This document shows positions 51,908-61,108 of a DNA stretch of 64,000 bases, in pieces (positions within the stretch are counted from its first letter, which is position 1; each line of letters begins with the position of its first letter). The DNA is from CAVWNR01 sp963756525 (GTDB taxonomy: Bacteria > Actinomycetota > Actinomycetes > Mycobacteriales > Jatrophihabitantaceae), in the NCBI GenBank assembly GCA_963756525.1, contig CAVWNR010000009.1:372001-436000 (forward strand), given 5' to 3'. The translations under genes and the position numbers were made by a program. The notes beneath the pieces are model-generated. The model was given only the letters and a program-made list of their open reading frames with translations. It made no database searches and was not told where the DNA came from.

Positions 51908-52345
51908 ATGTTCGCGCTCCACCTGCTCTTCGCGATCTTCGCGGTCGGCCCGCTGGTGCACGCCGCGACGACGGCGTCGCGGGGGCTGCGCCGGGGCGAC
52001 GCGGTGGCCACCGCGGCGTCGGCCCGGATGACCCGGATCTACGCCTACACCTCGGTGCTGGTCATCGTCTTCGGCTTCGCGCTGATGTCGTCGACCTCGC
52101 CGTACACGCACAAGACCGTGGCGAAGTTCAGCGAGACGTGGATCTGGCTGTCGCTGCTGCTGTGGCTAATCGCGGTCGCGCTCGCGCTGGCCGTCATCGT
52201 GCCGACGCTCGGCCGGGCCGGCCGGGAGATCACCGACGGTGCGGCGGCGGGTGCGCTCACCGTCCGGGTCGCGGCGTCGGGCGGCGTGATCGGCGTCATC
52301 TTCGCGGTCATCGTCTTCTTGATGGTCTACCAGCCGGGTGGCTGA
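51908..52345 (+). CDS. DUF2269-type membrane protein
   Basis: 145 aa, four helices at about 3-20, 43-60, 75-100 and 120-140; the N-terminal HLLFAIFAVGPLVHAATTAS has the His-x-Leu start typical of DUF2269 proteins, and IYAYTSVLVIVFGFALM follows. It overlaps the next gene (GNAT) by 8 bp. A second, unrelated-in-detail DUF2269-like gene is at 9485-10048. Function unknown. Confidence 0.8.
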   Translation: MFALHLLFAIFAVGPLVHAATTASRGLRRGDAVATAASARMTRIYAYTSVLVIVFGFALMSSTSPYTHKTVAKFSETWIWLSLLLWLIAVALALAVIVPTLGRAGREITDGAAAGALTVRVAASGGVIGVIFAVIVFLMVYQPGG

Positions 52346-52808
52346 CGTGCGGATCGGCGTCGTCGACGAAGCGCTCACCCGCGAGCTGCGTCGGTCGGTG
52401 CTGCGAGCGAACCTGCCGCCGGGCGCGACGCTGCCCGGTGACGACCTGCCGCAGGCGGTCCATCTCGGCGCGATCGACGATGCCGGCACCGTGCTGTGCG
52501 CCTGCTTCCTCTACCCGGACCCGTGCCCGTGGCTGCCCGAGCGTGACGCCTGGCACCTGCGGCAGATGGCCACCGATCCGGGCTATCGCAGCCGCGGTAT
52601 CGGTGGCGCGGTGCTCGGCGCCGCCGTCGACCACGTGAGCGGGCAGGGTGCGACGCTGCTGTGGTGCAACGCCCGCGTCGGTGCCGCCGGGTTCTACCAC
52701 CGGCATGGGTTCGTGCCGCATGGCGCGGCGTTCACCGACGAACGGCACACGATCCCGCACCTACGGATGTGGCGACAACTTTCCGGCGGCCCCGCGTCGT
52801 CTACCTGA
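52338..52808 (+). CDS. GNAT-family N-acetyltransferase
   Basis: 156 aa. Acetyl-CoA binding motif A is HLRQMATDPGYRSRGIGGAV (R-x-x-G-I-G), followed by LWCNARVGAAGFYHRHGFVP, a standard GNAT ending with a Tyr that could act as general acid. Start GTG at 52338, 8 bp inside the upstream membrane gene. Substrate not predictable. Confidence 0.9.
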   Translation: MADVRIGVVDEALTRELRRSVLRANLPPGATLPGDDLPQAVHLGAIDDAGTVLCACFLYPDPCPWLPERDAWHLRQMATDPGYRSRGIGGAVLGAAVDHVSGQGATLLWCNARVGAAGFYHRHGFVPHGAAFTDERHTIPHLRMWRQLSGGPASST

Positions 52809-52809
52809 C

Positions 52810-53418
52810 ATGAGAGGACAGCGCCCTGCCCGGAAGCGCCGCTCGCGGCGCACCACCCTGGCCCTGATTGGCGCGACGGTGGCCGTGCTGCTGGCTGTGG
52901 GGCTCACGGTCGGGCTGCTGGAAAGCGGCTCCGCTAGCCAGGGCCAGCCGGCCCGGCCGCCCGCCAGCACGCCGGCTCCGACGTCCAGCCTGCCCGCCGG
53001 AATCGGCTGCTCCGGCCAGCCGCCGCACGTCATGACCGCGCCGGGCACCACGTTCGGGGCGAAGCAGCCGCTGCTGGCCGAGAACGTCGAGCAGATCGCG
53101 GTCTGCGTGTACCAGCAAGACGGCGCCACGGCCGGCGGATACCAGGTATCCGGCGCGGCCGCCGTCGAGCTCGCCCGCAAGGTCAACGCGCTACCACTGC
53201 CGAGCGCCGATCCACCCTGCCCGCTCGACCTGGGCCCGACGGTCGTCCTCACGCCCGCCCACGGACGCCCCGCGGTCGGCAACGCGGGTGGCTGCGGGTT
53301 GATCACCAACGGCACGGCCGAGCGAGCCGGGCGCGAGCTGCTGATCAGCCTGATCGCGAAGGTCGTTCTGCACACCGTGCCGCCGGGGCGGGTTACCCAC
53401 GGTCCGGCGCCGAGCTAG
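52810..53418 (+). CDS. secreted or membrane-anchored hypothetical protein
   Basis: 202 aa. Very basic start (RGQRPARKRRSRRTT), one helix (LALIGATVAVLLAVGLTVGL), a Ser/Pro/Ala linker to about residue 70, and a globular part with five Cys (GIGCSGQPP, IAVCVYQQDG, DPPCPLDLG, AGGCGLI), suggesting disulfides outside the membrane. Family not recognised. The start ATG lies one base after the GNAT stop region, so it shares the transcript. Convergent with the acetyltransferase gene 53424-56099, only 5 bp away. Confidence 0.7.
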   Translation: MRGQRPARKRRSRRTTLALIGATVAVLLAVGLTVGLLESGSASQGQPARPPASTPAPTSSLPAGIGCSGQPPHVMTAPGTTFGAKQPLLAENVEQIAVCVYQQDGATAGGYQVSGAAAVELARKVNALPLPSADPPCPLDLGPTVVLTPAHGRPAVGNAGGCGLITNGTAERAGRELLISLIAKVVLHTVPPGRVTHGPAPS

Positions 53419-53423
53419 CCGAA

Positions 53424-56099
53424 TCAGAGGCCGCGAAGGCGCCGCGGGCCGGTGTCGGCGCGCGCCGTCGGCGGCGCCACCCGGCACAGCGCGGAAAGGA
53501 GATAGGCACCGGAGGGCGCCGCCACCCCGGCCAGCGACAGCTCGACCACCTCGGGCAGGTCGTCGGCGAGCGCCGAGAGGCGCAGCGCCAGGGTCGCGAG
53601 TGCCGCGCCGTCGGCCGGCTCGCGGCCGCCGTAGCCGGCCAGCAGCGGGTAGGCCTTCGGCGCGCGCACCAGGTCCTCGGCGTCGGCAGTGGTCAGCGGC
53701 ACGACGGCGTACGCGCGGTCATGGAGCAGCTCGGTGGCCACCCCGCCCACCCCGAAGGAGACGAGCGCACCGAACGAGCGGTCGTCGCGGATCTCGAAGA
53801 CGATGTCCACACCCCGCGGCGCCATCGCCTGCACCGTCGCCCTCGTGCGCTCGGCGAGTCCGAGCGAGCGCCACGCCTCGGCGACGTCGTCCGGGTCAAG
53901 GTAGAGGCGCACCGCGCCGGGCGCCCGCAGCGCCACCGGCCCGGCCAGCTCGCGCGCCGCGGCCTGCGCCTCGGCGACGCCGGTGACCTCGCGCGCCGGG
54001 ATGATCTCGACGCCGTGGCAGGCCAGCAGCCGGGCCGCCTCGTCGGCGTGCAGCACACGGCCGGCCGGTTCGGCGCAGAGCACGCCGTCGACCAGGGCGC
54101 GCGCCGCGGCCGGGTCGGTGCCGGCGAGCTCCGCAACCGTGCTCGGCGGCCGCTGCCGCCAGGCGGCATAGCGCACCGCGCGGGCCAGCGCCCGCACCGC
54201 CCGCTCCGGCGACGGGTAGGACGGCACCGACCCGCGTGCCGGTGCGCCGTCCCCTGGCACCGAGAGCGGCGCGGGAACGCCGTCGAAGCCGAGGAACGTC
54301 GAGAGCACGGGCTTGCCCGCGACGGCCGCGGCGGCCCGCAGCCGCGCCGCGTACTGCTCCCCCGACGTCCGCTGCAGGGGCGGGACGAACACCGCGACGA
54401 CCGAATCGACGCCCTCGTCGGCGGCCGTCGCGCTCACCGCGTCCCCGAACGTGTCCGGGGTGGCGTCGACCCCGACGTCTACCAGGCGGACCATGTCAAG
54501 GCGCTCCACCGCGCACGCGTTCGCGACCAGCACGCCCAGCGCGGTCGAGTTGCCCACCATCGCCACCCGCGGTCCGGCGGGCAGCGGCTGGGTGGCGAGC
54601 AGCTGGGCCACGTCGAACAGGTCGCCGAGCGTCTCGACGCGGATCACGCCGGACGCCTCGAAGAGGGCCTGCACGCTCACCTCGGGCAGCTCGACGGAGG
54701 TGGACCGCAGCCCGGCGACGACCTGGGCCTCGCTGCTGCCGCTGCCGCCGGCCGAGCGGACCGCGACGATCGGCTTGCGCCGCCCGAATCGGCGGGCCAG
54801 CCGGGCAAATTTGCGCGGATTGCCGAAGCTCTCGAGGTACAGCAGCGCGATGTCGGTCCCGTCGTCGGTCTCCCAGAACTGCAGCAGGTCGTTGCCGGAG
54901 ACGTCGGCGCGGTTGCCGGCCGAGACGAACGTGGACACCCCGAGGCCGCGGCGGGCGGCCTCGCCGAGCACGGCCACGCCGAGCGCACCGGACTGCGCGA
55001 AGAACCCGGCCCGGCCGGGCAGCGGCGGCAGCGGCGCGAGCGAGGCGTTCAACCGGACGCTGCTCGCGGTGTTGACCATGCCCAGGCAGTTCGGTCCGAC
55101 GACGCGCATCCCGTGTGCCCGCGCCGAAGCGACGAGGGCCCGCTGGGCGGCCCGGCCCGCGGCCCGCTCGGCGTCGTCGCCGCGCTCGCCGAAGCCGCCG
55201 GAGAGGACCACCAGCCCGTGCACTCCGCGGCTCGCGCACTGGTCGACCACCTCGGGCACGCACGCTGCCGGTACCACAATGACCGCGAGGTCGATCTCGT
55301 CCGGCACGTCGTGCACGGACGGGTACGCGCGCACCCCGGCGACGTGCCGCGCCTCCGGGTTGACCGGGTAGAGCGGACCGTTGAACCCCATCCGCAGCAG
55401 GTTCGCGAAGAGCGCGTTGCCGATCTTTTGCGGATCGTTGCTGGCGCCGACCACGGCCACCGACGACGGGAAGAGCAGCCGCCGGATGGAACGGGCCTCG
55501 GCGCGCTGCTCACGCTCGTGCATCACGCTCTCGGTCAGCGCCGTCTCGTCCACGGCAAACTCGAGCGTGACCTCGCCGCCCTCGATGTGCCGGGTCGCCT
55601 CGTAGCCCGCGTCCCGGAACACGTTGATCATGGCGAGGTTCTCGGCGAGCACCACCGCGGTGAACCGTTTGATCCCACACTCGCGTGCGGCGGCGGCCAG
55701 GTGCTCGAGGAGCACCGAGCCGATGCCCCGGCCCTGGTGGGCGTCGGCGACGACGAACGCCACCTCGGCCTCGTCGGTGCCCGGCGTGCGCTCGTAGCGG
55801 CCCACGGCGATGATCTCGTCGCCGAGCAGCACGACGAGCGCCACCCGGTCGTGGTGGTCGACGTGCGTGAATCGGTACAGGTCGCGCTCGGGGATGCGCG
55901 GGTAGGCGGAGAAGTACCGCAGGTAGCGGGTGCGGATGGAGAGCCCGGCGTGCAGCGCGACGAGGGCATCCGCGTCGGACATGCGGATCGGCCGCAGGTG
56001 CACCGTGCCGCCGTCCGCCGCGACGACGTCGGCCTCCCAGTGGGCCGGCGGGACGGGCTCCGGCTCGCCGGCCGGGCTCGCCGGCTCGGGCTCAGTCAC
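53424..56099 (-). CDS. GNAT-acyl-CoA synthetase fusion (Pat/PatZ-type protein lysine acetyltransferase)
   Basis: 891 aa. N-terminal GNAT domain (about 30-190): ALHAGLSIRTRYLRYFSAYP, AFVVADAHQGRGIGSVLLEH and VVLAENLAMINVFRDAGYEA. It is followed by an NDP-forming acyl-CoA synthetase-like part with FPSSVAVVGASNDPQKIGNA, MRVVGPNCLGMVNTASSVRL and an ATP-grasp-like end (PVALRAPGAVRLYLDPDDVA). The order GNAT then synthetase differs from PatZ of enterics (synthetase then GNAT) but is common in Streptomyces. GTG start at 56099 is 8 bp inside acuC, so acetylase and deacetylase are coupled. The synthetase's catalytic His was not confirmed by eye, so the domain may be only regulatory. Confidence 0.88.
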   Translation of the reverse strand: MTEPEPASPAGEPEPVPPAHWEADVVAADGGTVHLRPIRMSDADALVALHAGLSIRTRYLRYFSAYPRIPERDLYRFTHVDHHDRVALVVLLGDEIIAVGRYERTPGTDEAEVAFVVADAHQGRGIGSVLLEHLAAAARECGIKRFTAVVLAENLAMINVFRDAGYEATRHIEGGEVTLEFAVDETALTESVMHEREQRAEARSIRRLLFPSSVAVVGASNDPQKIGNALFANLLRMGFNGPLYPVNPEARHVAGVRAYPSVHDVPDEIDLAVIVVPAACVPEVVDQCASRGVHGLVVLSGGFGERGDDAERAAGRAAQRALVASARAHGMRVVGPNCLGMVNTASSVRLNASLAPLPPLPGRAGFFAQSGALGVAVLGEAARRGLGVSTFVSAGNRADVSGNDLLQFWETDDGTDIALLYLESFGNPRKFARLARRFGRRKPIVAVRSAGGSGSSEAQVVAGLRSTSVELPEVSVQALFEASGVIRVETLGDLFDVAQLLATQPLPAGPRVAMVGNSTALGVLVANACAVERLDMVRLVDVGVDATPDTFGDAVSATAADEGVDSVVAVFVPPLQRTSGEQYAARLRAAAAVAGKPVLSTFLGFDGVPAPLSVPGDGAPARGSVPSYPSPERAVRALARAVRYAAWRQRPPSTVAELAGTDPAAARALVDGVLCAEPAGRVLHADEAARLLACHGVEIIPAREVTGVAEAQAAARELAGPVALRAPGAVRLYLDPDDVAEAWRSLGLAERTRATVQAMAPRGVDIVFEIRDDRSFGALVSFGVGGVATELLHDRAYAVVPLTTADAEDLVRAPKAYPLLAGYGGREPADGAALATLALRLSALADDLPEVVELSLAGVAAPSGAYLLSALCRVAPPTARADTGPRRLRGL

Positions 56100-57327
56100 G
56101 GGGGTCGTCCGGGTCGAGTCCGAGCAGCGGGAAGACGGCCTGCCGGGTGGCGGTGATCGAGCGGTCGAGCCAGGAGTCCCCACCCGGCTGCCACGGTTCG
56201 GCCCGCGGCTGGCTGCCGAACGGCAGCTCGCCCATCCGCTCCGGGAGTCTCGCGGTGACGCCGCGGCCCCGGACATGCGCGGTCCACCCGGCGGGCACCG
56301 CCGTTGCCGGGTCGACGGGCTTGCCGGACGCCTCGGCGAGCAGGTGCGTCCAGGTGCGTGGCACGCAGCGCAGCACCCCGTACCCGCCGCCGCCGACCGC
56401 CACCCACCGCCCGCCGGCCGCCTCGTGCGCGAGCGCGTGCAACTCGGCGATCGCGGTGCGCTGACCGTCGACGGAGAGCTCCAGGTTGGCCAGCGGATCC
56501 TCGTGGTGGGTGTCGCAGCCGCACTGGGTCACCAGCACTTCCGGACGGAACGCACGCACCGCGCCCGGCGCCACGGCGCGAAACGCCCGCAGCCAGCCGG
56601 CGTCGTCCGTGCCGGGCGGCAGCGCGACGTTCACCGATGCCCCCTCGGCGGCGCCGCGGCCGATCTCGGACGGCAGCCCGGTGCCCGGGAACAGGGTGCG
56701 CGGATCCTGGTGCAGGCTGATCGTCAGCACGCGCGGCTCGTCGTAGAAGGCCGCCTGCACCCCGTCGCCGTGGTGGACGTCGACGTCCACGTAGGCGATC
56801 CGCTGTGCGCCGGCGTCGAGCATCGTGCGGATGGCGAGCACGACGTCGTTGAAGACGCAGAACCCCGACGCATATCCGCGCATCGCGTGGTGCAGGCCGC
56901 CGGCGATATTCACCGCGTGCTCCACCCTGCCGTCCCACACCTGACGCGCGGCGAGCGCCGAGCCGCCGGCGATCAGCGCCGACGCGTCGTACATGCCCGC
57001 GAAGACCGGGTCGTCGTCGGTGCCCAGGCCGAACCCGCTGAATGTCGGATCGGTGCTGGCCGCCCGGACGGCGGCAAGGTAGTCGGCGTCGTGGATCTCG
57101 AGCAGCTGGGCCTCGTCGGCCGCCGCCGGCGGCAGCACGTCCAGGCCGTCGAGCACGCCGAGCTCTCGAGCCAGCCGGATGGTGAGGTCCAGGCGGACCG
57201 GGGCCAATGGATGATCACCGAAGTCGTAGCCGAGATAGCCCTCGTCCCAGATCGCCGCCGCCCTGCATGCCACCGGAAAACCGTAGCCCTCGCTGCGTTC
57301 GTCGGGTGCCCGACCGTCCGGCGTCAC
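56092..57327 (-). CDS. acuC: histone-deacetylase-family protein AcuC
   Basis: 411 aa zinc-dependent deacetylase of the AcuC type, which removes acetyl groups from lysines such as that of acetyl-CoA synthetase. Motifs: AAIWDEGYLGYDFGDHPLAP, HAVNIAGGLHHAMRGYASGF (active-site His-His), FCVFNDVVLAIRTML, IAYVDVDVHHGDGVQAAFYD (zinc Asp/His), LVTQCGCDTHHEDPLANLEL (zinc Asp) and VAVGGGGYG. GTG start 57327 is 11 bp after metB; the GTG 57273 next to the conserved AIWDEGY is an alternative. Its stop overlaps the Pat gene. Confidence 0.92.
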   Translation of the reverse strand: MTPDGRAPDERSEGYGFPVACRAAAIWDEGYLGYDFGDHPLAPVRLDLTIRLARELGVLDGLDVLPPAAADEAQLLEIHDADYLAAVRAASTDPTFSGFGLGTDDDPVFAGMYDASALIAGGSALAARQVWDGRVEHAVNIAGGLHHAMRGYASGFCVFNDVVLAIRTMLDAGAQRIAYVDVDVHHGDGVQAAFYDEPRVLTISLHQDPRTLFPGTGLPSEIGRGAAEGASVNVALPPGTDDAGWLRAFRAVAPGAVRAFRPEVLVTQCGCDTHHEDPLANLELSVDGQRTAIAELHALAHEAAGGRWVAVGGGGYGVLRCVPRTWTHLLAEASGKPVDPATAVPAGWTAHVRGRGVTARLPERMGELPFGSQPRAEPWQPGGDSWLDRSITATRQAVFPLLGLDPDDPRD

Positions 57328-57338
57328 GATCCCGCTGG

Positions 57339-58487
57339 TCAGCTCAGAGCCTGCGCGAGGTCGGCGATCAGGTCGTCGGCGTCCTCGATGCCGACCGAGA
57401 GGCGCACCAGGTCGACCGGCACCTCGAGCGCCGACCCGGTGACACTGGCATGTGTCATCCGTCCGGGGTGCTCGATGAGCGACTCGACGCCGCCGAGGGA
57501 TTCGCCGAGCGTGAAGAGCTGGGCGAGTTCGCAAACCTTCAATGCGGCCTCCTCGCCGCCGCGCAGGGTGAACGACACCATGCCGCCGAAACCGCGCATC
57601 TGCCGCGCGGCGAGCTGGTGCCCCGGATGGCCGGGCAGGCCCGGGTAGTAGACCCGCGCCACCGCGGGGTGCTCGACGAGGAACGCGGCGATCCGTTCGG
57701 CGTTGGCGCAGTGCCGGTCCATCCGCACGCCGAGTGTCTTGATGCCGCGCAGGACCAGCCACGCGTCGAACGGCCCGGCGATGGCTCCCATCGAGTTCTG
57801 GTGGAAGGCGAGATCCTGCGCCAGCTCGAGGTCCGACGTGATGAGGGCACCGCCCACCACGTCGGAGTGGCCACCCAGGTACTTCGTCGTGGAGTGCACC
57901 ACCACGTCCGCGCCCAGGGCGAGCGGTCGCTGCAGATAGGGCGAGGCGAAGGTGTTGTCGACAACGAGCAGGGCGCCCGCCGAGTGCGCGATCTCGGCCA
58001 GCGCCGCGATGTCGGCGATGCCGAGCAGCGGGTTGGTCGGCGACTCGACCCAGATCACCTTCGTGGCCGGGCGAACGGCGGCACGGACCGCGTCCGGGTC
58101 GGACACCGGTGCCGGGGTGTGCTCGATGCCCCACCGGGTCAGCACCTTGTCGACCAGCCGGAACGTCCCGCCATAGGCGTCGTCCGGCAGCACGAGATGG
58201 TCGCCGGGGCGGCAGACGGCGCGCAGCAGCGCGTCCTCGGCGGCGAGGCCGGAGGCGAACGCCAATCCCCTGGCGCCCCCGTCGCCGTTGCCCTCCAACG
58301 CGGCGAGGGCCGACTCCAGCGCGGTCCGCGTCGGGTTGGCGGTGCGGCTGTAGTCGTACCCGCCGCGCAGGCCCCCGACACCGTCCTGCTTGTAGGTCGA
58401 CGTCGCATAGATCGGCACGGTGACCGCGCCGGTGAACGGATCGGCGTCCTGCCCGGCGTGGATGGCCTGCGTGTTGAACCCTGTCAT
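57339..58487 (-). CDS. metB: cystathionine gamma-synthase (Cys/Met metabolism PLP enzyme)
   Basis: 382 aa PLP-dependent trans-sulfuration enzyme; condenses O-succinyl- or O-acetylhomoserine with cysteine. PLP Lys at 202 in VVVHSTTKYLGGHSDV; other blocks are GGYDYSRTANPTRTALESAL, WVESPTNPLLGIADIAALAE, VDNTFASPYLQRPLALGADV and the ending GGVESLIEHPGRMTHASV. In mycobacteria metB and cbs also lie close together. Divergent from the SxxK hydrolase gene and first gene of the metB-acuC-pat operon. A gamma-lyase activity cannot be excluded. Confidence 0.94.
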   Translation of the reverse strand: MTGFNTQAIHAGQDADPFTGAVTVPIYATSTYKQDGVGGLRGGYDYSRTANPTRTALESALAALEGNGDGGARGLAFASGLAAEDALLRAVCRPGDHLVLPDDAYGGTFRLVDKVLTRWGIEHTPAPVSDPDAVRAAVRPATKVIWVESPTNPLLGIADIAALAEIAHSAGALLVVDNTFASPYLQRPLALGADVVVHSTTKYLGGHSDVVGGALITSDLELAQDLAFHQNSMGAIAGPFDAWLVLRGIKTLGVRMDRHCANAERIAAFLVEHPAVARVYYPGLPGHPGHQLAARQMRGFGGMVSFTLRGGEEAALKVCELAQLFTLGESLGGVESLIEHPGRMTHASVTGSALEVPVDLVRLSVGIEDADDLIADLAQALS

Positions 58488-58567
58488 GGTTGCTAACTCT
58501 GCCCGATGCGACGCTGGGCGCGTTCAGAGTCGCCTCACGGCAGGAGCATGGCGCGCTCCCGCACGCT

Positions 58568-59731
58568 GTGCGGGTGGTCGTAGCCGTTCGCCGCATCGGG
58601 GTCGTGCTCGGCACGGTTCTCGGCGTCGGCGCCCTCGTCGCCGGTGTGCCGTCCTCGGCGGCGCAGCTGAACCCACCCGCGGCCGTCACTGCCGCCGTCG
58701 CCGCGGCGGACGCCGAACCCGGCAACCGGGTGGCGGTCGCGGTGCTCGACCGGCAGACGGGTGCGCTCTACGAGGCGGGCGACGCCGACGGCGAGTTCCC
58801 GTCGGAGAGCGTCGTCAAGGTGCTCATCGCCGCCGACCTGCTGGCGACCGGCCAGATGTCCGGTGAGACCGAGCAGATGGCATTGCAGATGATCACCCAG
58901 TCCGACGACGACGACGCCGACTCGCTGTGGGGCACGGTCGGCGGCCCGGCCGTCGTCAACTGGGCCGAGTCGTACTTCGATGTGCCGAACCTGGGCGAGC
59001 CGCCGTCGCAGCCGGGCTGGTGGGGAAACACCAAGGTCACCGCGGACGGGCTGGTGCACCTGTACGCCGCGATCGCCGCCAACCCGGTCGTCGGGCCGTG
59101 GCTCACCTCCGCGATGAGCCAGATGTCGGCCACCGCCGCCGACGGCACCGACCAGGACTTCGGACTCGCCGCAGAGACCTCGGCCGGGGCGTTCAAGCAG
59201 GGCTGGGGTGACGACGACGACACCTCGGACAGCACCGACCTGCTCTCGACCGGGCTGCTAGACGGGGACCGGTACGCCGTCGCAGTGCTCGCCCAACACA
59301 TGCCGGGCGGGACGTACGCCGCGCTGCTCCCCGCGATCAACGGCGTGGCCGCCGCGGTCGCGCCCGGTGGCCACGTGATCGCACCGGTCGTCCCGCCGCC
59401 GACCAGTCCGGCGCCGTCGACGGCGCCGGCGACGACCGCCCCGGCAAAGACGGCGCCCAGCTCCGCACCGGCCAGCCCGACGCCCGCGGCCGCGTCCGGA
59501 TCGCTGTCGCCGGCGAGCAGCGCGCCGGCCGCTGCGTCCGCCCACGGCCGGAGCGGGCACAGCCGAATCTCCGCGGTCGCGGACGCGCTGCCGAAGCCGG
59601 TCCGCGGCGCCGCGGCGGGCGCAACGATCGCGCTCGGGCTCTATCTCGCCGGGCTGGTGCTCATATGGGCGGCGCGGCGACGGCGGATCAGTGCGCGGCG
59701 GCGAGGTGGCCGAGCAGGTCCTGGCGGGTGA
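58568..59731 (+). CDS. SxxK serine hydrolase-like protein with C-terminal anchor
   Basis: 387 aa. Signal peptide (VVVAVRRIGVVLGTVLGVGA), then a class A beta-lactamase-like domain: FPSESVVKVLIAADLLATGQ has the SxxK serine, MITQSDDDDADSLWG sits at the SDN-like position, and AGAFKQGWGDDDDTSDSTD replaces the usual K-(T/S)-G by KQG. A Pro/Ser/Ala linker of about 100 residues and a helix (ATIALGLYLAGLVLIWA) with a basic end follow, so both ends may be held at the membrane. Likely a cell-wall-related hydrolase rather than a true beta-lactamase. Start uncertain: GTG 58568 chosen where the signal peptide begins. Overlaps cbs by 44 bp, convergent. Confidence 0.75.
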   Translation: MRVVVAVRRIGVVLGTVLGVGALVAGVPSSAAQLNPPAAVTAAVAAADAEPGNRVAVAVLDRQTGALYEAGDADGEFPSESVVKVLIAADLLATGQMSGETEQMALQMITQSDDDDADSLWGTVGGPAVVNWAESYFDVPNLGEPPSQPGWWGNTKVTADGLVHLYAAIAANPVVGPWLTSAMSQMSATAADGTDQDFGLAAETSAGAFKQGWGDDDDTSDSTDLLSTGLLDGDRYAVAVLAQHMPGGTYAALLPAINGVAAAVAPGGHVIAPVVPPPTSPAPSTAPATTAPAKTAPSSAPASPTPAAASGSLSPASSAPAAASAHGRSGHSRISAVADALPKPVRGAAAGATIALGLYLAGLVLIWAARRRRISARRRGGRAGPGG

Positions 59732-61058
59732 TCACGCCCGCCGGCTTGCCGTCGACGTGCACGAGCAGCGCATCGGCACCGCCGAGCGCGGCGATGGCGG
59801 CCGACACCGGCTCACCCGAACCGATGATCGGCAGCGGCGCTGCCATGTGCCGCTCCAGCGAGTCGGCGAGCGAGGCCGAGCCGGCGAACAGCGCGTCGAG
59901 CAGCGCCTTCTCCGACACCGATCCGACCACTTCCCCGGCCGTCACCGGTGGCTCGGCTCTCACCACCGGCAGCTGCGACACCCCGTACTCGCGCAGGATG
60001 TCGATCGCCTCCCGCACCGTCTCGTTCGGGTGCGCGTGCACGAGCGGCGGGGTGACCCCGGACTTCTCGTGCAGAACGTCGAGCACGGTCGTCCCGACCC
60101 CGGCATCCAGGAAGCCGTAGTCCGCCATCCACGTGTCGGAGAAGATCTTCGACAGGTAGCCGCGGCCGCCGTCGGGCAGCAGCACGACGACGATGTCGTC
60201 CGGGCCAGCGCGTTCGGCGACCCGCAGCGCGGCCATCGCCGCCATCCCGCACGAGCCGCCGACCAGCAGCCCCTCCTCGCGGGCCAGCCGGCGGGTCAGC
60301 GCGAACGAGTCGGCGTCGGAGACCGCGACGACCTCGTCGCAGATCTCCCGGTCGTACGTGGCGGGCCAGAAGTCCTCGCCCACGCCCTCGACCAGGTACG
60401 GACGTCCGGTGCCGCCGGAGTACACCGAGCCCTCCGGGTCGGCGCCGACAATGCGCACCCGCCCCCGGGAGACTTCCTTGAGGTGCCGGCCGGCGCCGCT
60501 GATCGTGCCACCGGTGCCGATGCCGGCGACGAAGTGCGTGATCCGCCCCTCGGTCTGCTCCCACAGCTCCGGCCCCGTCGTCTCGTAGTGCGATCGGGGA
60601 TTGTTCGGGTTCGAGTACTGGTCGGGCTTCCAGCCGCCGGGCGTCTCGCGGGCGAGCCGATCGGAGACCGAGTAGTAGGAGCGAGGGTCCTCCGGCGCGA
60701 CCGCGGTCGGGCAGACGACGACGTCGGCGCCGTACGCTCGCAGTGTATTGATCTTGTCGCCACTGACCTTGTCCGGGCAGACGAACACGCAGTGGTAGCC
60801 GCGTTGCTGCGCGACGATAGCCAGCCCGATGCCGGTGTTGCCGGAGGTCGGTTCGACGATCGTGCCGCCGCGCTTCAGCTCGCCGGACGCCTCCGCAGCG
60901 TCGATCATCCGCACCGCGATGCGGTCCTTCACCGACCCGCCCGGATTGAAGTACTCGACCTTGGCGAGCACCGTCGGCAGCAGCCCTTCGGTGACGCGGC
61001 GGAGCTTCACCAGCGGGGTGTTGCCGATGAGCTCGACGAGTGACTCGTAGTACCTCAT
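59688..61058 (-). CDS. cbs: cystathionine beta-synthase
   Basis: 456 aa. PLP-dependent condensation of serine and homocysteine. PLP Lys44 in FNPGGSVKDRIAVRM; SGNTGIGLAIVAQQRGY, the GIGTGGTISGAGRHLKEVSR phosphate loop and VGGSCGMAAMAAL are all present. Two CBS domains from about 330 (VTPPLVHAHPNETVREAIDI and GVITRQDLLGHLAAAH). No N-terminal haem domain, as in other bacteria. I used the ATG at 61058 (MRYYESL); 61076 is an in-frame alternative. Together with metB it covers forward and reverse transsulfuration. Confidence 0.95.
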   Translation of the reverse strand: MRYYESLVELIGNTPLVKLRRVTEGLLPTVLAKVEYFNPGGSVKDRIAVRMIDAAEASGELKRGGTIVEPTSGNTGIGLAIVAQQRGYHCVFVCPDKVSGDKINTLRAYGADVVVCPTAVAPEDPRSYYSVSDRLARETPGGWKPDQYSNPNNPRSHYETTGPELWEQTEGRITHFVAGIGTGGTISGAGRHLKEVSRGRVRIVGADPEGSVYSGGTGRPYLVEGVGEDFWPATYDREICDEVVAVSDADSFALTRRLAREEGLLVGGSCGMAAMAALRVAERAGPDDIVVVLLPDGGRGYLSKIFSDTWMADYGFLDAGVGTTVLDVLHEKSGVTPPLVHAHPNETVREAIDILREYGVSQLPVVRAEPPVTAGEVVGSVSEKALLDALFAGSASLADSLERHMAAPLPIIGSGEPVSAAIAALGGADALLVHVDGKPAGVITRQDLLGHLAAAH

Positions 61059-61108
61059 GGCCGAGAGGCTAACCACTAACCTCGGAAGTTCAGACAGACG
61101 GGAGGATC

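Noticed and set aside
53721..56156. 811-aa plus-strand frame
   Set aside because: Antisense of the GNAT-synthetase gene, rich in His/Arg/Gly without motifs.
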